Below are positions 1-8,514 of a stretch of DNA of 48,014 nucleotides, in pieces (the first letter of the stretch is position 1; each line of letters starts with the position of its first letter). Made by a program: the position numbers and the translations under genes. The notes below the pieces were generated by a model. It was not told where the DNA came from. It worked only from the letters and a program-made list of their open reading frames with translations, and ran no database searches. Source of the DNA: Leptolyngbyaceae cyanobacterium M33_DOE_097 (GTDB taxonomy: Bacteria; Cyanobacteriota; Cyanobacteriia; Leptolyngbyales; Leptolyngbyaceae); NCBI GenBank assembly GCA_015296075.1, contig DVDV01000248.1, positions 1-48,014 on the forward strand, in the 5' to 3' direction.

Positions 1-110
1 CGTGTTGAACAATGGTTTCCATAACCGTTCAGTTAAATTTTGATTACGCCCTTTCTTTCAGATTTTTCCTTCTTTGGCAACCCCTTGTTGAAACTGGTGC
101 AAGATCTCAG

Positions 111-446
111 TTAACGCCAACTTCCCGAAAACCGGAAAAAATATAATGCTGATATTAGCCCAATCAACATTCCAAAGATAGTATATAAACTTGCAGAATT
201 GAATGGATTAGTGAAGAGAGAAGAAACTAAGTTTGGCAGAATAAAAGGTGAAAAAAGGACATAGAGGGGTAACCAAAATAACTGGTCAACAAAGAATTCA
301 GCTCTAGAGCAGGAAGGAGCAGGATCAATAGTGGAAATTCCACAGGAAAAATCATTATCAAGAATCGTTTGAAATATAATTCCTGCTACTAATGAGACTG
401 ATGAAAAGATGTATATAAATACAAGAAACCTAAATAATAAGCGCAT
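111..446 (-). CDS. Small hypothetical membrane protein
   Basis: I do not recognise this 111-residue protein. The N-terminus (MRLLFRFLVFIYIFSSVSLV) is a strong hydrophobic segment that could be a signal anchor. Two more hydrophobic stretches follow, around residues 55-75 and 88-104, so three membrane spans are plausible. Two cysteines (near residues 35 and 46) lie between the first and second spans, in a part that would be periplasmic if the N-terminus is inside, and could form a disulfide. The DNA is AT-rich compared with the housekeeping genes further right and has no HIP1 site, in keeping with accessory DNA. It lies on the same strand as the Clp-N and Uma2 genes but is separated from them by long spacers, so an operon is unlikely. 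Confidence 0.5.
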   Translation of the reverse strand: MRLLFRFLVFIYIFSSVSLVAGIIFQTILDNDFSCGISTIDPAPSCSRAEFFVDQLFWLPLYVLFSPFILPNLVSSLFTNPFNSASLYTIFGMLIGLISALYFFRFSGSWR

Positions 447-724
447 TATTTTTTGCCTTAAGTTTAAAAGAATGTCAGACTAAAGCTTAGCTACTATATT
501 TTAATTAATTTGTTAATTGACACTTGGTCGAGGCGGGCTGTAGGTGGAGGGGAAAGTAAACCACTTAAGTGAGTGATAATCGCTTACTCAGCGCATATCG
601 TTGGTGAACCAGGCACCCCTTGGTTGATTGCAAGGTTTGGAAGGGGCAATCTCTCTCTCGGTTTTTAAACTCTAAAACGGTTGGCACCCTGATCGATTTC
701 ACACAAGTCAACATCAACTGCTGT

Positions 725-1354
725 TTATCCTTTTTCATTCAACAGATGTGTAACTTGGTTCTCAACTGCCAACAAATCAACTTTTAACAACCCCAGCACT
801 CTAAAAGCATCACTAGGGCTTCCATCAAAAATCTCTTTACCCCCTTGAATAAGCGCTAAAAGAATGTGCCCGGTTGTCATTGAAACAAAACCTGCCTGTT
901 GCGCTTTTTTCCAGGCTAAAGCAAATACATGAAGACACCGAGAGCTTAATGGAACAAGACTTCTAGTTAAATATGCTTTTCCTGGTGGTGCTATTATTTC
1001 TCTATTCTCAGAAGTAAAAACTTTGGATATTGCCGACTTGGCCTGTGTGGAAGGATCAATTGTTTCCCTTGATGATTGAGACAGGATGTCATCAAAAACA
1101 TTTTCAATATCAGACATAGAGACATTAACAGCCTGAAGTGTTTGAGCAGCAATTCCAGGTAAAAGAATGAAAGTAGAGTCTGGATTTATTACCTCATTGC
1201 CAAAAACACTTTTATTCTGCCCTTGTCTTGACAAGCCTAAGAGCAGATGCCCTGTCCCCACAAGGCTATGTTTTGACAATGTATACGCAAGTACTGCTTG
1301 GGAAAATGCTTCGATTTGCTCAGGAGTAAATTTTTCGTATAAATTTATAGACAT
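725..1354 (-). CDS. Stand-alone Clp N-domain (Clp R) protein
   Basis: This 209-residue protein resembles the N-terminal double-repeat domain of ClpC/ClpA chaperones but lacks the AAA+ ATPase modules. Repeat 1 covers about residues 5-95 and contains LVGTGHLLLGL, the counterpart of the ClpC motif FVGTEQILLGL. Repeat 2 covers about residues 130-205 and contains TTGHILLALIQGG followed by RVLGLLKVD. In the family this domain docks adaptors and substrates such as ClpS and McsB. A free copy could act as an adaptor, a decoy or a regulator of the Clp machinery; that role is inference. No Clp ATPase or protease gene is nearby. The two repeats are separated by a longer, poorly conserved linker than in ClpC. 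Confidence 0.75.
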   Translation of the reverse strand: MSINLYEKFTPEQIEAFSQAVLAYTLSKHSLVGTGHLLLGLSRQGQNKSVFGNEVINPDSTFILLPGIAAQTLQAVNVSMSDIENVFDDILSQSSRETIDPSTQAKSAISKVFTSENREIIAPPGKAYLTRSLVPLSSRCLHVFALAWKKAQQAGFVSMTTGHILLALIQGGKEIFDGSPSDAFRVLGLLKVDLLAVENQVTHLLNEKG

Positions 1355-1709
1355 ACGCTCTCTAACTTATTGAAAGACAATAACGTTTTTCGGTAGTCCT
1401 AAAGATGTCTGTCGTTAACACGTTTTTTGACAGGATTAATACGTTAAATATCCTTCTAAAAAACAGCTGAAAGCTCTACTCAGAGGTTTTTTTCAGACTT
1501 TATTCCCATAATATCCTCTTGGTTTTACACACTCTTCTAACAGAATTTGACGGACATTTAATTTGTTAACGATATCAAATAGCCTGCAAGCGACACAATT
1601 GCAACAGGTCGAACGCCAAATTGCCTTGCTTCAGCCGACCTTCAATGGCTTTGAGCTTGCAAGTAACCCCCACCACTGTCCTTTCCGTCACTCTGCCTGA
1701 GGTTCCCAC
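1355..1709. other. Intergenic spacer, no gene seen
   Basis: This AT-rich spacer separates the Clp-N gene from the Uma2 gene, both on the minus strand. It should contain the Clp-N promoter next to position 1354. Short reading frames here (for example around 1621-1815) overlap the antisense of the Uma2 gene and have no coding character. No clear terminator hairpin or repeat was found. Confidence 0.4.
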
Positions 1710-2297
1710 TCAGTCCTCAAAGCGCGATACAGGTAACACAAAACCGGGCAGCACGTCTTCGCCAGAGAGTTCAGTGGGTAACAGTCGTACCTCTTTGGGT
1801 TGCCCCTGGCGGTAAATCTCCACTTGTTGTTCCTGGGGATTCACCATCCAGCCCAGTCGAACCCCAGCATCCATGTATTCCTGCATCTTTGCCTGCAACA
1901 GTTCGAGGTTATCTGTGGGGGAGCGTAACTCGATCACAAAGTCAGGGGCAATGGGAGGAAATTTTCGCCTTTGTTCGGGAGTCAGGCTCTGCCAGCGAGA
2001 TAACTCTACCCACGCTGCATCGGGGGAGCGATCGCCTCCATTGGGCAATTTAAATAGGGTGGACGAGCTAAATACCTTCCCCAGTCCCGTCTGCCGATTC
2101 CAATTGCCCAAATCGACAATGTTGTCCGCTTCATAGCTACCACCCTCCCCACCGACAGGAGTCATAACAATCAAAGCTCCCTTTGCACTCCGTTCAATCG
2201 TCAGGTCAGGGTTACTGAGGCAAAGCTGGTAAAACTGCTCATCGGTGAGATGAACCTCTGTTGTCTCCAGCACGAGTGGCGACGTCAGTGAAACCAT
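1710..2297 (-). CDS. Uma2 family (DUF820) restriction-endonuclease-like protein
   Basis: This 195-residue protein belongs to the Uma2/DUF820 family, which is greatly expanded in cyanobacteria and has a PD-(D/E)xK nuclease fold. The family signature is visible: an N-terminal part with LTDEQFYQLCLSNPDLTIER, then SPDAAWVELSRWQSL, then the catalytic core PDFVIELRSPTDNLELLQAK, whose Asp, Glu and Lys match the PD-ExK pattern, and finally YMDAGVRLGWMVNP. Length is typical (about 185-200). Biological function of the family is not established; members often lie among mobile or conflict genes, and no partner is evident here. The ATG start at 2297 gives a family-typical N-terminus. Confidence 0.88.
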   Translation of the reverse strand: MVSLTSPLVLETTEVHLTDEQFYQLCLSNPDLTIERSAKGALIVMTPVGGEGGSYEADNIVDLGNWNRQTGLGKVFSSSTLFKLPNGGDRSPDAAWVELSRWQSLTPEQRRKFPPIAPDFVIELRSPTDNLELLQAKMQEYMDAGVRLGWMVNPQEQQVEIYRQGQPKEVRLLPTELSGEDVLPGFVLPVSRFED

Positions 2298-3128
2298 AGT
2301 ACCGCCCCCATTTAGTTCCTGAGATTCATTATGTCATTGACACGGGCAGATGAGGTATGGCGACGCCACCATCAATAACCTGAAGGATACAAAGCTCGTT
2401 GCGATCGCCCCAATGCCGCCCTTACCCTGTTAAGCGACAAGCGTTTCACCTGGCGACTGCGATCATTGCCGAACTAAATTGACCCGCCCCTTAGCGTGAG
2501 ACGAGCAAACAAACGAGAGACGCGACAACCTCCCTCCCTCCTCAACAAAATGATGAGCATCTTTGCCCGGCTGCAGCAAAGAAGTTCAGGTGTCTCCTAT
2601 TGTCGCTCCTCACAGTGAAATCAGACTCGCATGCGATCGCAGCCCTGCTACAACTTTCCCAATTTGCAGTTGAGCAAATCCCACCGCTTCAATTCTGATT
2701 AGACAATTGTTCTGCATGGCTCCAATCTTAATCATGCAGAATAGGATGATTCTGCTTTAACAGCGCCCTTCTGCAACGTCTCAACAAATCTTTCATGAGG
2801 GTAGAGATCAGGATCGCTGATCAAATATGTAAAGAGATCGCATCGGTTGTGTGCGATCGCACAGAATATCGAGAAGTTTAGGCTTCAAGTTCGCGATCGC
2901 ACTGACCTGCAACTACCCAATAGAAAGCCGCGATCGCACTGCGGAGTTCACGACGTTAAACCATCAATTGCAAAACACTCAAGGCGTATCGAGTGGATTC
3001 GGGCATCAACTGCTGGGCGATCGCTCATAATCCTCTTAACCCCCACAAACCGAGGCTTGCAACACTCCCTCGTCTGTTCTATCAGGGTTCGTTATACCAG
3101 CAATAAGACAGAGATACCTTTACAGTTG
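2298..3128. other. Long HIP1-rich spacer upstream of psbA
   Basis: About 830 bases without a convincing gene. It carries several HIP1 octamers (GCGATCGC), four of them within about 2866-3022, two of which sit in near-identical 13-base contexts (CGCGATCGCACTG near 2894 and 2931). The only longer open frame (2847-3179, plus) has low-complexity, non-protein-like translation and runs into the psbA promoter, so I treat it as spurious. Function beyond the psbA regulatory region is unknown. Confidence 0.4.
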
Positions 3129-3157
3129 TTTACATTCCTTAATGTTTCAGGTACATT
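3129..3157 (+). promoter_or_regulatory. Candidate sigma-70 promoter of psbA
   Basis: TTTACA at 3129-3134 (five of six to the -35 consensus) is followed after exactly 17 bases by TACATT at 3152-3157 (four of six to the -10 consensus). Transcription would start near 3164, giving a leader of about 55 bases before the psbA ATG at 3219. This is the usual arrangement for cyanobacterial psbA genes. An overlapping TTTACA at 3119-3124 is a less well-spaced alternative. Confidence 0.55.
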
Positions 3158-3218
3158 AGAGACACAGCTAAGCCATTAGCTGATTCATACCTCAAACCTT
3201 TACCGCACTTATAAAACA

Positions 3219-4301
3219 ATGACTACCACGATTCAACGCACCGAGCGTGCCAATCTGTGGGAGCAGTTCTGCAACTGGGTGACCAGCACCGACAACCGCC
3301 TGTATATAGGCTGGTTCGGCGTCCTGATGATCCCCACTCTGTTGGCTGCTACCATCTGCTTCATTATCGCTTTCATCGCTGCTCCTCCTGTGGACATCGA
3401 TGGTATCCGTGAACCGGTTGCAGGTTCCTTAATGTATGGCAACAACATCATCTCTGGTGCGGTTGTGCCTTCTTCCAACGCCATCGGCTTGCACTTCTAC
3501 CCCATCTGGGAAGCGGCTTCTCTGGATGAGTGGCTGTACAACGGTGGTCCTTACCAGTTGGTTGTGCTGCACTTCCTGATTGGTGTGTTCTGCTACATGG
3601 GCCGTGAGTGGGAACTCTCCTATCGCCTGGGTATGCGTCCTTGGATCTGTGTTGCTTACTCTGCACCTGTGGCAGCAGCAACCGCAGTATTCTTGATCTA
3701 CCCCATCGGTCAAGGTTCTTTCTCTGACGGGATGCCTCTGGGTATCTCTGGTACGTTCAACTTCATGTTTGTGTTCCAGGCTGAGCACAACATTCTGATG
3801 CACCCCTTCCACATGTTAGGTGTGGCGGGTGTGTTCGGCGGTAGCTTGTTCTCCGCGATGCACGGTTCGTTGGTGACCTCCTCCTTGGTGCGTGAGACCA
3901 GCGAAGTGGAGTCTCAGAACTACGGCTACAAGTTTGGTCAAGAAGAAGAGACCTACAACATCGTTGCAGCGCACGGCTACTTCGGTCGTTTGATCTTCCA
4001 ATACGCATCGTTCAACAATTCTCGTTCCTTGCACTTCTTCTTGGGTGCATGGCCTGTGGTTGGCATCTGGTTCACGGCATTGGGTGTGAGCACGATGGCG
4101 TTCAACCTGAACGGTTTCAACTTCAACCAGTCGATCATCGACTCTCAGGGTCGTGTGGTTGGCACCTGGGCGGACATCCTGAACCGTGCGAACCTGGGTA
4201 TGGAAGTGATGCACGAGCGTAATGCTCACAACTTCCCGCTCGATTTGGCTGCTGGCGAAGCTGCACCTGTTGCACTCTCGGCTCCTCAAATCAACGGTTA
4301 A
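3219..4301 (+). CDS. psbA: Photosystem II reaction-centre protein D1, Glu130 form
   Basis: D1 of photosystem II, 360 residues with five transmembrane helices in the thylakoid membrane. It carries P680, the pheophytin and QB sites and most Mn4CaO5 ligands. Counting from the start, the key residues are all present: Tyr161 (YZ), Asp170, Glu189, His190, His198, His215, His252, Ser264, His272, His332, Glu333, His337, Asp342 and Ala344, the last being the site after which the 16-residue C-terminal extension is removed. Residue 130 is Glu (MGREWELSY), the variant of the high-light or stress type (D1:2), which hydrogen-bonds pheophytin more strongly than Gln130; residue 212 is Ser. It is monocistronic, with its own promoter and a strong terminator. 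HIP1 sites are absent from the gene. Confidence 0.99.
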   Translation: MTTTIQRTERANLWEQFCNWVTSTDNRLYIGWFGVLMIPTLLAATICFIIAFIAAPPVDIDGIREPVAGSLMYGNNIISGAVVPSSNAIGLHFYPIWEAASLDEWLYNGGPYQLVVLHFLIGVFCYMGREWELSYRLGMRPWICVAYSAPVAAATAVFLIYPIGQGSFSDGMPLGISGTFNFMFVFQAEHNILMHPFHMLGVAGVFGGSLFSAMHGSLVTSSLVRETSEVESQNYGYKFGQEEETYNIVAAHGYFGRLIFQYASFNNSRSLHFFLGAWPVVGIWFTALGVSTMAFNLNGFNFNQSIIDSQGRVVGTWADILNRANLGMEVMHERNAHNFPLDLAAGEAAPVALSAPQING

Positions 4302-4326
4302 TTTAGTCATCGACTAGGTTAGTCTC

Positions 4327-4353
4327 AAGCGCTCCCTCCGGGGGGCGCTTTTT
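4327..4353 (+). terminator. Intrinsic terminator of psbA
   Basis: A 10-bp stem (AAGCGCTCCC at 4327-4336 pairing with 4341-4350, one G-U pair) with a four-base loop is followed by a run of T to 4353. It lies 26 bases after the psbA stop, as expected for a monocistronic psbA message. Confidence 0.85.
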
Positions 4354-4475
4354 CATTTGTATGAAGCTGCACTCTGAAGTTTTGCAAATTTGCTTCAGAA
4401 GTGTCATGATGAGCGCGTGGAGATTTTGCGCTCCTGTTGCTAACCCCTTCTCTACAGGCTCTTTAGCGAAAAAAT

Positions 4476-4910
4476 ATGTTTGGGAAAAAGACTCCGCAAC
4501 CAAAATCCTTACCCACCTACATTGCTCAAAACAGCGAATTACAAGGGACGCTATTCGTTGAAAGCAACCTGCTAGTAGACGGTATTATTCACGGTACGGT
4601 TGAAGTCAGAGGCGATATGGAAATCTCTGCCAGCGGGCTTGTAGAAGGGCCAGAAGTGCGCGCCAAAAATTTAACAGTGCATGGAATTTTGAAGGCGCGG
4701 GTGATTGTAGAAGGGCGACTCACGCTGAGTAAGACAGCCCGGTTAGAAGGGGATGTGAATGCTAGTGCGCTGAGCGTTGAGCCAGGGGCATTCTACGTTG
4801 GTTATATTGAGACGGGGGAAGCAAAAACTGGGCTACCCGAAAGCCGTAACTATCCCGAATTAATGGGCACCACTCCAGACGTGCGTTTACCCGGCAGCGA
4901 TTTGCGCTAA
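4476..4910 (+). CDS. Bactofilin (polymer-forming cytoskeletal protein)
   Basis: A 144-residue protein of the bactofilin (DUF583) family. The core, about residues 18-115, is a right-handed beta-helix built from hydrophobic-glycine repeats: LQGTLFVESNLLVDGIIHG, then VEVRGDMEISASGLVEG, then VRAKNLTVHGILKARVIVEG, then LTLSKTARLEGDVNASALSV. Short, probably disordered tails flank it (MFGKKTPQPKSLPTYIAQ at the start, a Pro-rich C-terminus), as is typical. Bactofilins polymerise without nucleotide and scaffold cell-envelope processes such as stalk growth, polarity or wall synthesis; the role in this organism is unknown. The ATG at 4476 gives the standard short tail. It is separated from psbA by a terminator and stands alone. 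Confidence 0.9.
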   Translation: MFGKKTPQPKSLPTYIAQNSELQGTLFVESNLLVDGIIHGTVEVRGDMEISASGLVEGPEVRAKNLTVHGILKARVIVEGRLTLSKTARLEGDVNASALSVEPGAFYVGYIETGEAKTGLPESRNYPELMGTTPDVRLPGSDLR

Positions 4911-5115
4911 TCACGAGTGAGTTTTGAAAGGTAATCTGTTCTTAGCATTTTGGGCTTTCACCCGTTTTGTTCTGCTTTTCACCGCATCGCACAGGCAGAA
5001 TTTTAGGTTTTCTTTCAGCGATTTACCGATAAACGTGGCGAGGGAGTCGCGCAATTTCTAAGCTGATGCTTTAGGATTGGCTTCGTAGCTTCACTGCTGA
5101 CTTACCCCGTCAGCA

Positions 5116-8058
5116 ATGCATTGGTTTATGGTGCTGAAACAGGTTTTTGGAGCGTTGCTCCTGTTTATCGTTTGTCCCCTTTTGGGTGGGTTACCGATTA
5201 TTGACTGGAGTACGCGGCTGCTCACAGGTAAGCGACTCCGGCAGCTCGGCACAGGGAATGTGAGTGTCTCAGCCGCCTTTTTTCATGGTGGAAAACCTGC
5301 TGGTATTGTGGCAGCTTTATCGGAGGCAGCGAAAGGCGCGATCGCGGTTTTACTGGCGCGATCGTTTTTTCCAAATGATCCCGTTTGGGAGCTGATCGCA
5401 CTCATCGCGCTAATTATGGGACGTTATTGGGTCGGGGCAGGGGCAGGCACAACCAATCTCATCTGGGGCTACACAGTACACGATCCGATCTCAGCCGGAT
5501 TCGTGTTTTTAATCGGAGGCATCGGGTTTACCATCCTACGCGAGCCGCAACTGGGACGGTTTAGCGTGTTGGTGTTATTTCCATTAATGACAGCACTTCG
5601 TCACTCCAGCGATCGCCCCTTAATTTTGGCGGCGATTGCCCTGGCTGCTCTGATGGCCTGGATTTATCAAAAAATTCCTGATGATTTAACGCTAGACTCA
5701 CAAGCAGCACAAGCAGGTTCTCGTAAGGTGTTTAAATTCTTTCGTGGCGATCGCGGCATTGCAACCCTAAATCAAGCTCTTACAGGTGCAAAAGTCGGTC
5801 AAAAAGCAGCTCGACTATCGGAGCTGAGGCAGTTGGGCTACCCCGTACCAGAGGGTTGGGTTTTGCTACCAGGAGATGACCCTACCCCTTTGATCGAGCA
5901 GCTTGAACCGTCTCCGGCGCATCCCTTTGTTGTGCGATCGTCCGCTTTAGACGAAGATGCCGAAGGGGGTTCTGCAGCAGGGATTTACGACAGCTTTTTA
6001 GATTTAACCAATCGAGATGCGCTGCGGTCAGCCATTAATCGTTGTTTTGAGTCTTACGACAATCCCCGTGCGATCGCTTATCGGCGCGATCGTCAATTGC
6101 GCGAGCAAGCGATGGCTGTGTTGATTCAGCCCCAAATTCGCAGTGTGTTCTCTGGCGTTGCATTTAGTCGTGACCCCATCACGCGCCAAGGTGAAGCCGT
6201 TCTGGTTGAAGCCCTACCCGGCAGTGCCAGCCGTGTTGTGTCGGGCCAGGTGACGCCTGAGCGCTATCGCCTTTGGATCAGAGAAGGCAGTGTAACGGCT
6301 ACAAGTGACTGGCGGTTGCCCGCCGACCTGAAGTTGCCAATGGAAGGCAGTGAAGGTGATGTGCCAGCAGCATTAATTCAGCAAGTCGCTTACTTGGCGC
6401 GGCAGATCGAGCAGCAATATCGTGGTGTGCCCCAAGATATTGAGTGGAGCTACGATGGGCAGCAGCTTTGGCTTCTCCAGGCGCGACCGATCACGACGCT
6501 GTTACCAATCTGGACGCGCAAAATTGCCGCAGAGGTGATTCCAGGGTTTATTCAACCGTTGACATGGTCAATTAACCGACCGCTGACCTGCGGTGTGTGG
6601 GGTGATCTGTTTACGATTGTGTTGGGTGAGCAATCGCAAGGTTTAGACTTTAAGGCTACGGCCACACTGCACCATTCAGTTGCCTACTTTAATGCGTCGC
6701 TACTGGGTGAAATCTTTTTGCGCATGGGGCTGCCACCCGACAGCCTGGAGTTTCTCACCCGTGGTGCAAAATTTAGTAAACCGCCGCTGCTCTCAACTGC
6801 CCGGAATGTGCCCGGACTGTTGCGCCTCGTGCAACGAGAATTTGCCTTAGAAAAAGACTTTGCCCGGGACGATCGCCGGCAATTCACTCCGTTTCTGGCG
6901 GAGTTGGCGCAAAAACCGGCTGACTCACTCAGTGCGATCGCCCTGGGGCAGCGAATTGACATGATTTTGAGTCAATTAAATAAGGCGACCTATTACAGCA
7001 TTTTGGCCCCGTTGAGTGCCGCGCTCCGCACAGCCATTTTTAAGGTGCCCGAACGCGCCATTGATGCGAGTGCGACGCCAGAAGTGGCTGTTGTGCGGTC
7101 GCTACAAAACCTGGCTCAGCAAGCAAAGGCTCACCTGCCGTCAGCGTTTGAGCAAGAGACTTTGACGCCCGACTTGGTTCATCGCTTGTTTAAGGAGCTG
7201 CAACAAACGACAGGTGGGCAAAGCATTGTGCAACAGTTTGACCAGATTTTGCAGCAATACGGTTATTTGAGTGAGGTCGGCACCGACATTGCTGTACCAA
7301 CCTGGCGCGAAGAACCGATGCCTGTTCAGACTTTATTTGTTCAGTTTTGCATTCAAGCGATCGCAGAACCGCCTGCGGCTACCAGCTCACCAGCGCCTCG
7401 CAAAGTTCAGAGCCGCTTTACATTAAAGGGCAGAGTCACAGAGGTTTATAGCCGCTTGCTAGCTGAGCTACGCTGGAGCTTTTTAGCCCTCGAACGGCAA
7501 TGGCTCGATCGCGGCTGGCTGCGGCAACCAGGCGATATCTTTTTGCTGGAGTATGACGAAGTGCGTCAGTTAATTGAGTCGGATGCCAGTGACGTAAACC
7601 CCTTTGAGGAGCGAATCGAACAACGGCGGCAGCAACTTGAGCGCGATCGCCAGGCCCAAACCATCCCCTATTTGGTGTATGGCAACGCACCACCCATGCT
7701 GAAAACGACCATTTCTCGTGCGGCGGTGCAGCAAAAAATTCAGGGCATCGCTGCCAGCCCTGGTTTGATTGAGGGTGAAGTTAAAGTGGCTCGCAGCTTG
7801 ACCGACGCCGCTCACGTCAATGCCCAAACAATTTTGGTTGTGCCCTATACGGATTCCGGCTGGGCTGCGATTCTAGCGCGAGTCGGTGGCCTCATATCAG
7901 AAGTGGGCGGGCAACTGTCGCATGGGGCGATCGTGGCACGCGAGTATCAAATTCCAGCCGTGATGGATATTCCTAATGCGACGCAACTGTTTCACGATGG
8001 GCAACGGGTGCGACTCGATGGAGAGACAGGCGTGATTGAAGTGCTAGCAGCAGAATAA
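5116..8058 (+). CDS. PlsY-like membrane domain fused to PEP-synthase/PPDK-like enzyme
   Basis: A 980-residue two-part protein. Residues 1-190 are a multi-span membrane region resembling the acyl-phosphate:glycerol-3-phosphate acyltransferase PlsY: the first PlsY motif is recognisable as LGTGNVSVSAAFFHGGKPAG followed by AAKG, but the second (GHxFPVFxxFKGGKG in PlsY) is replaced by MGRYWVGAGAGTTN, so acyltransferase activity is doubtful. From about 225 to 460 comes a pyruvate-phosphate-dikinase-type ATP-binding module (GQKAARLSELRQLGYPVPEG, FVVRSSALDEDAEGGSAAG, VFSGVAFSRDP, WLLQARPIT). The C-terminal 100 residues form the swivelling phosphohistidine domain with GGQLSHGAIVAREYQIPA, His936 being the predicted phosphorylated residue. 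The PEP/pyruvate TIM-barrel domain of true PEP synthase is not apparent; the central 470-860 region is different, as in rifampin-phosphotransferase-like enzymes. Substrate unknown; the membrane part suggests a lipid-linked or membrane-associated acceptor (inference). HIP1 sites occur in it. Confidence 0.8.
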   Translation: MHWFMVLKQVFGALLLFIVCPLLGGLPIIDWSTRLLTGKRLRQLGTGNVSVSAAFFHGGKPAGIVAALSEAAKGAIAVLLARSFFPNDPVWELIALIALIMGRYWVGAGAGTTNLIWGYTVHDPISAGFVFLIGGIGFTILREPQLGRFSVLVLFPLMTALRHSSDRPLILAAIALAALMAWIYQKIPDDLTLDSQAAQAGSRKVFKFFRGDRGIATLNQALTGAKVGQKAARLSELRQLGYPVPEGWVLLPGDDPTPLIEQLEPSPAHPFVVRSSALDEDAEGGSAAGIYDSFLDLTNRDALRSAINRCFESYDNPRAIAYRRDRQLREQAMAVLIQPQIRSVFSGVAFSRDPITRQGEAVLVEALPGSASRVVSGQVTPERYRLWIREGSVTATSDWRLPADLKLPMEGSEGDVPAALIQQVAYLARQIEQQYRGVPQDIEWSYDGQQLWLLQARPITTLLPIWTRKIAAEVIPGFIQPLTWSINRPLTCGVWGDLFTIVLGEQSQGLDFKATATLHHSVAYFNASLLGEIFLRMGLPPDSLEFLTRGAKFSKPPLLSTARNVPGLLRLVQREFALEKDFARDDRRQFTPFLAELAQKPADSLSAIALGQRIDMILSQLNKATYYSILAPLSAALRTAIFKVPERAIDASATPEVAVVRSLQNLAQQAKAHLPSAFEQETLTPDLVHRLFKELQQTTGGQSIVQQFDQILQQYGYLSEVGTDIAVPTWREEPMPVQTLFVQFCIQAIAEPPAATSSPAPRKVQSRFTLKGRVTEVYSRLLAELRWSFLALERQWLDRGWLRQPGDIFLLEYDEVRQLIESDASDVNPFEERIEQRRQQLERDRQAQTIPYLVYGNAPPMLKTTISRAAVQQKIQGIAASPGLIEGEVKVARSLTDAAHVNAQTILVVPYTDSGWAAILARVGGLISEVGGQLSHGAIVAREYQIPAVMDIPNATQLFHDGQRVRLDGETGVIEVLAAE

Positions 8059-8179
8059 GCCACGCAATTTGTCTGGCAGAAAGGGCGATCGCGCTCCGAT
8101 TTTTCCGTATTCTCCCTTGTTGTCTTTCAATTCCTCATTCCTACTGCCACAATAGGCGGTGAAGCCTTGGATTTCTCTT

Positions 8180-8440
8180 ATGCCTGACCCTCGTCTCTAC
8201 GAAAGTGAACATTACGTTGTGCTGGAACCTGATCAGCCAGAGCAGTTTTTCACGCGCGATGAGTTACGTGCCAAGCTAGAAAGCATTTTGAATCCTCGGC
8301 AAGACGACCTGCCCAGAGAGTTACAACGCATTGCCGCCGTAACCGACCAGGCTAACTATTTGATTGACAACTCCTGTGAGCTTGACCTTGCACCTGGCGA
8401 GTCAATGCAGTGGTATGTCGTGCGCCTGGAGAAGAAATAG
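8180..8440 (+). CDS. CRR7-like (chlororespiratory reduction 7) protein
   Basis: A small soluble protein of 86 residues matching the cyanobacterial/plant CRR7 family by its conserved core: HYVVLEPDQPEQFFTRDEL near the start and SCELDLAPGESMQWYVVRLE at the end. In chloroplasts CRR7 is needed for assembly of the NDH-1 complex that drives cyclic electron flow; the role of cyanobacterial homologues is less clear. I prefer the ATG at 8180 because MPDPRLYESEHYVVLEP corresponds to the family N-terminus. An in-frame GTG at 8159 would add seven residues and is the alternative. No strong ribosome-binding site supports either. It converges on the porin gene. Confidence 0.75.
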   Translation: MPDPRLYESEHYVVLEPDQPEQFFTRDELRAKLESILNPRQDDLPRELQRIAAVTDQANYLIDNSCELDLAPGESMQWYVVRLEKK

Positions 8441-8477
8441 ACGCACGCTGCATCCACAACTTTCCTAAATGATTCGT

Positions 8478-8505
8478 GAAATGAGCGATCGCTACATTTC
8501 GCTTT
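8478..8505. terminator. Palindrome centred on HIP1 between convergent genes
   Basis: GAAATG (8478-8483) and CATTTC (8495-8500) flank the self-complementary AGCGATCGCT, giving an almost perfect 23-base palindrome with a HIP1 octamer at its centre, followed by TTTT on the plus strand. It lies between the convergent CRR7 and porin genes, so a bidirectional terminator is the likeliest role. Hairpin function is inferred from the sequence only. Confidence 0.45.
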
Positions 8506-8514
8506 TACCCTGGC

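Noticed and set aside
2847-3179. Open frame of 110 codons upstream of psbA
   Set aside because: Composition follows HIP1 repeats, no family resemblance, and it runs over the psbA promoter.
3816-4310. Long minus-strand frame opposite psbA
   Set aside because: Antisense shadow of a strongly biased gene; His/Arg-rich translation with no domain.
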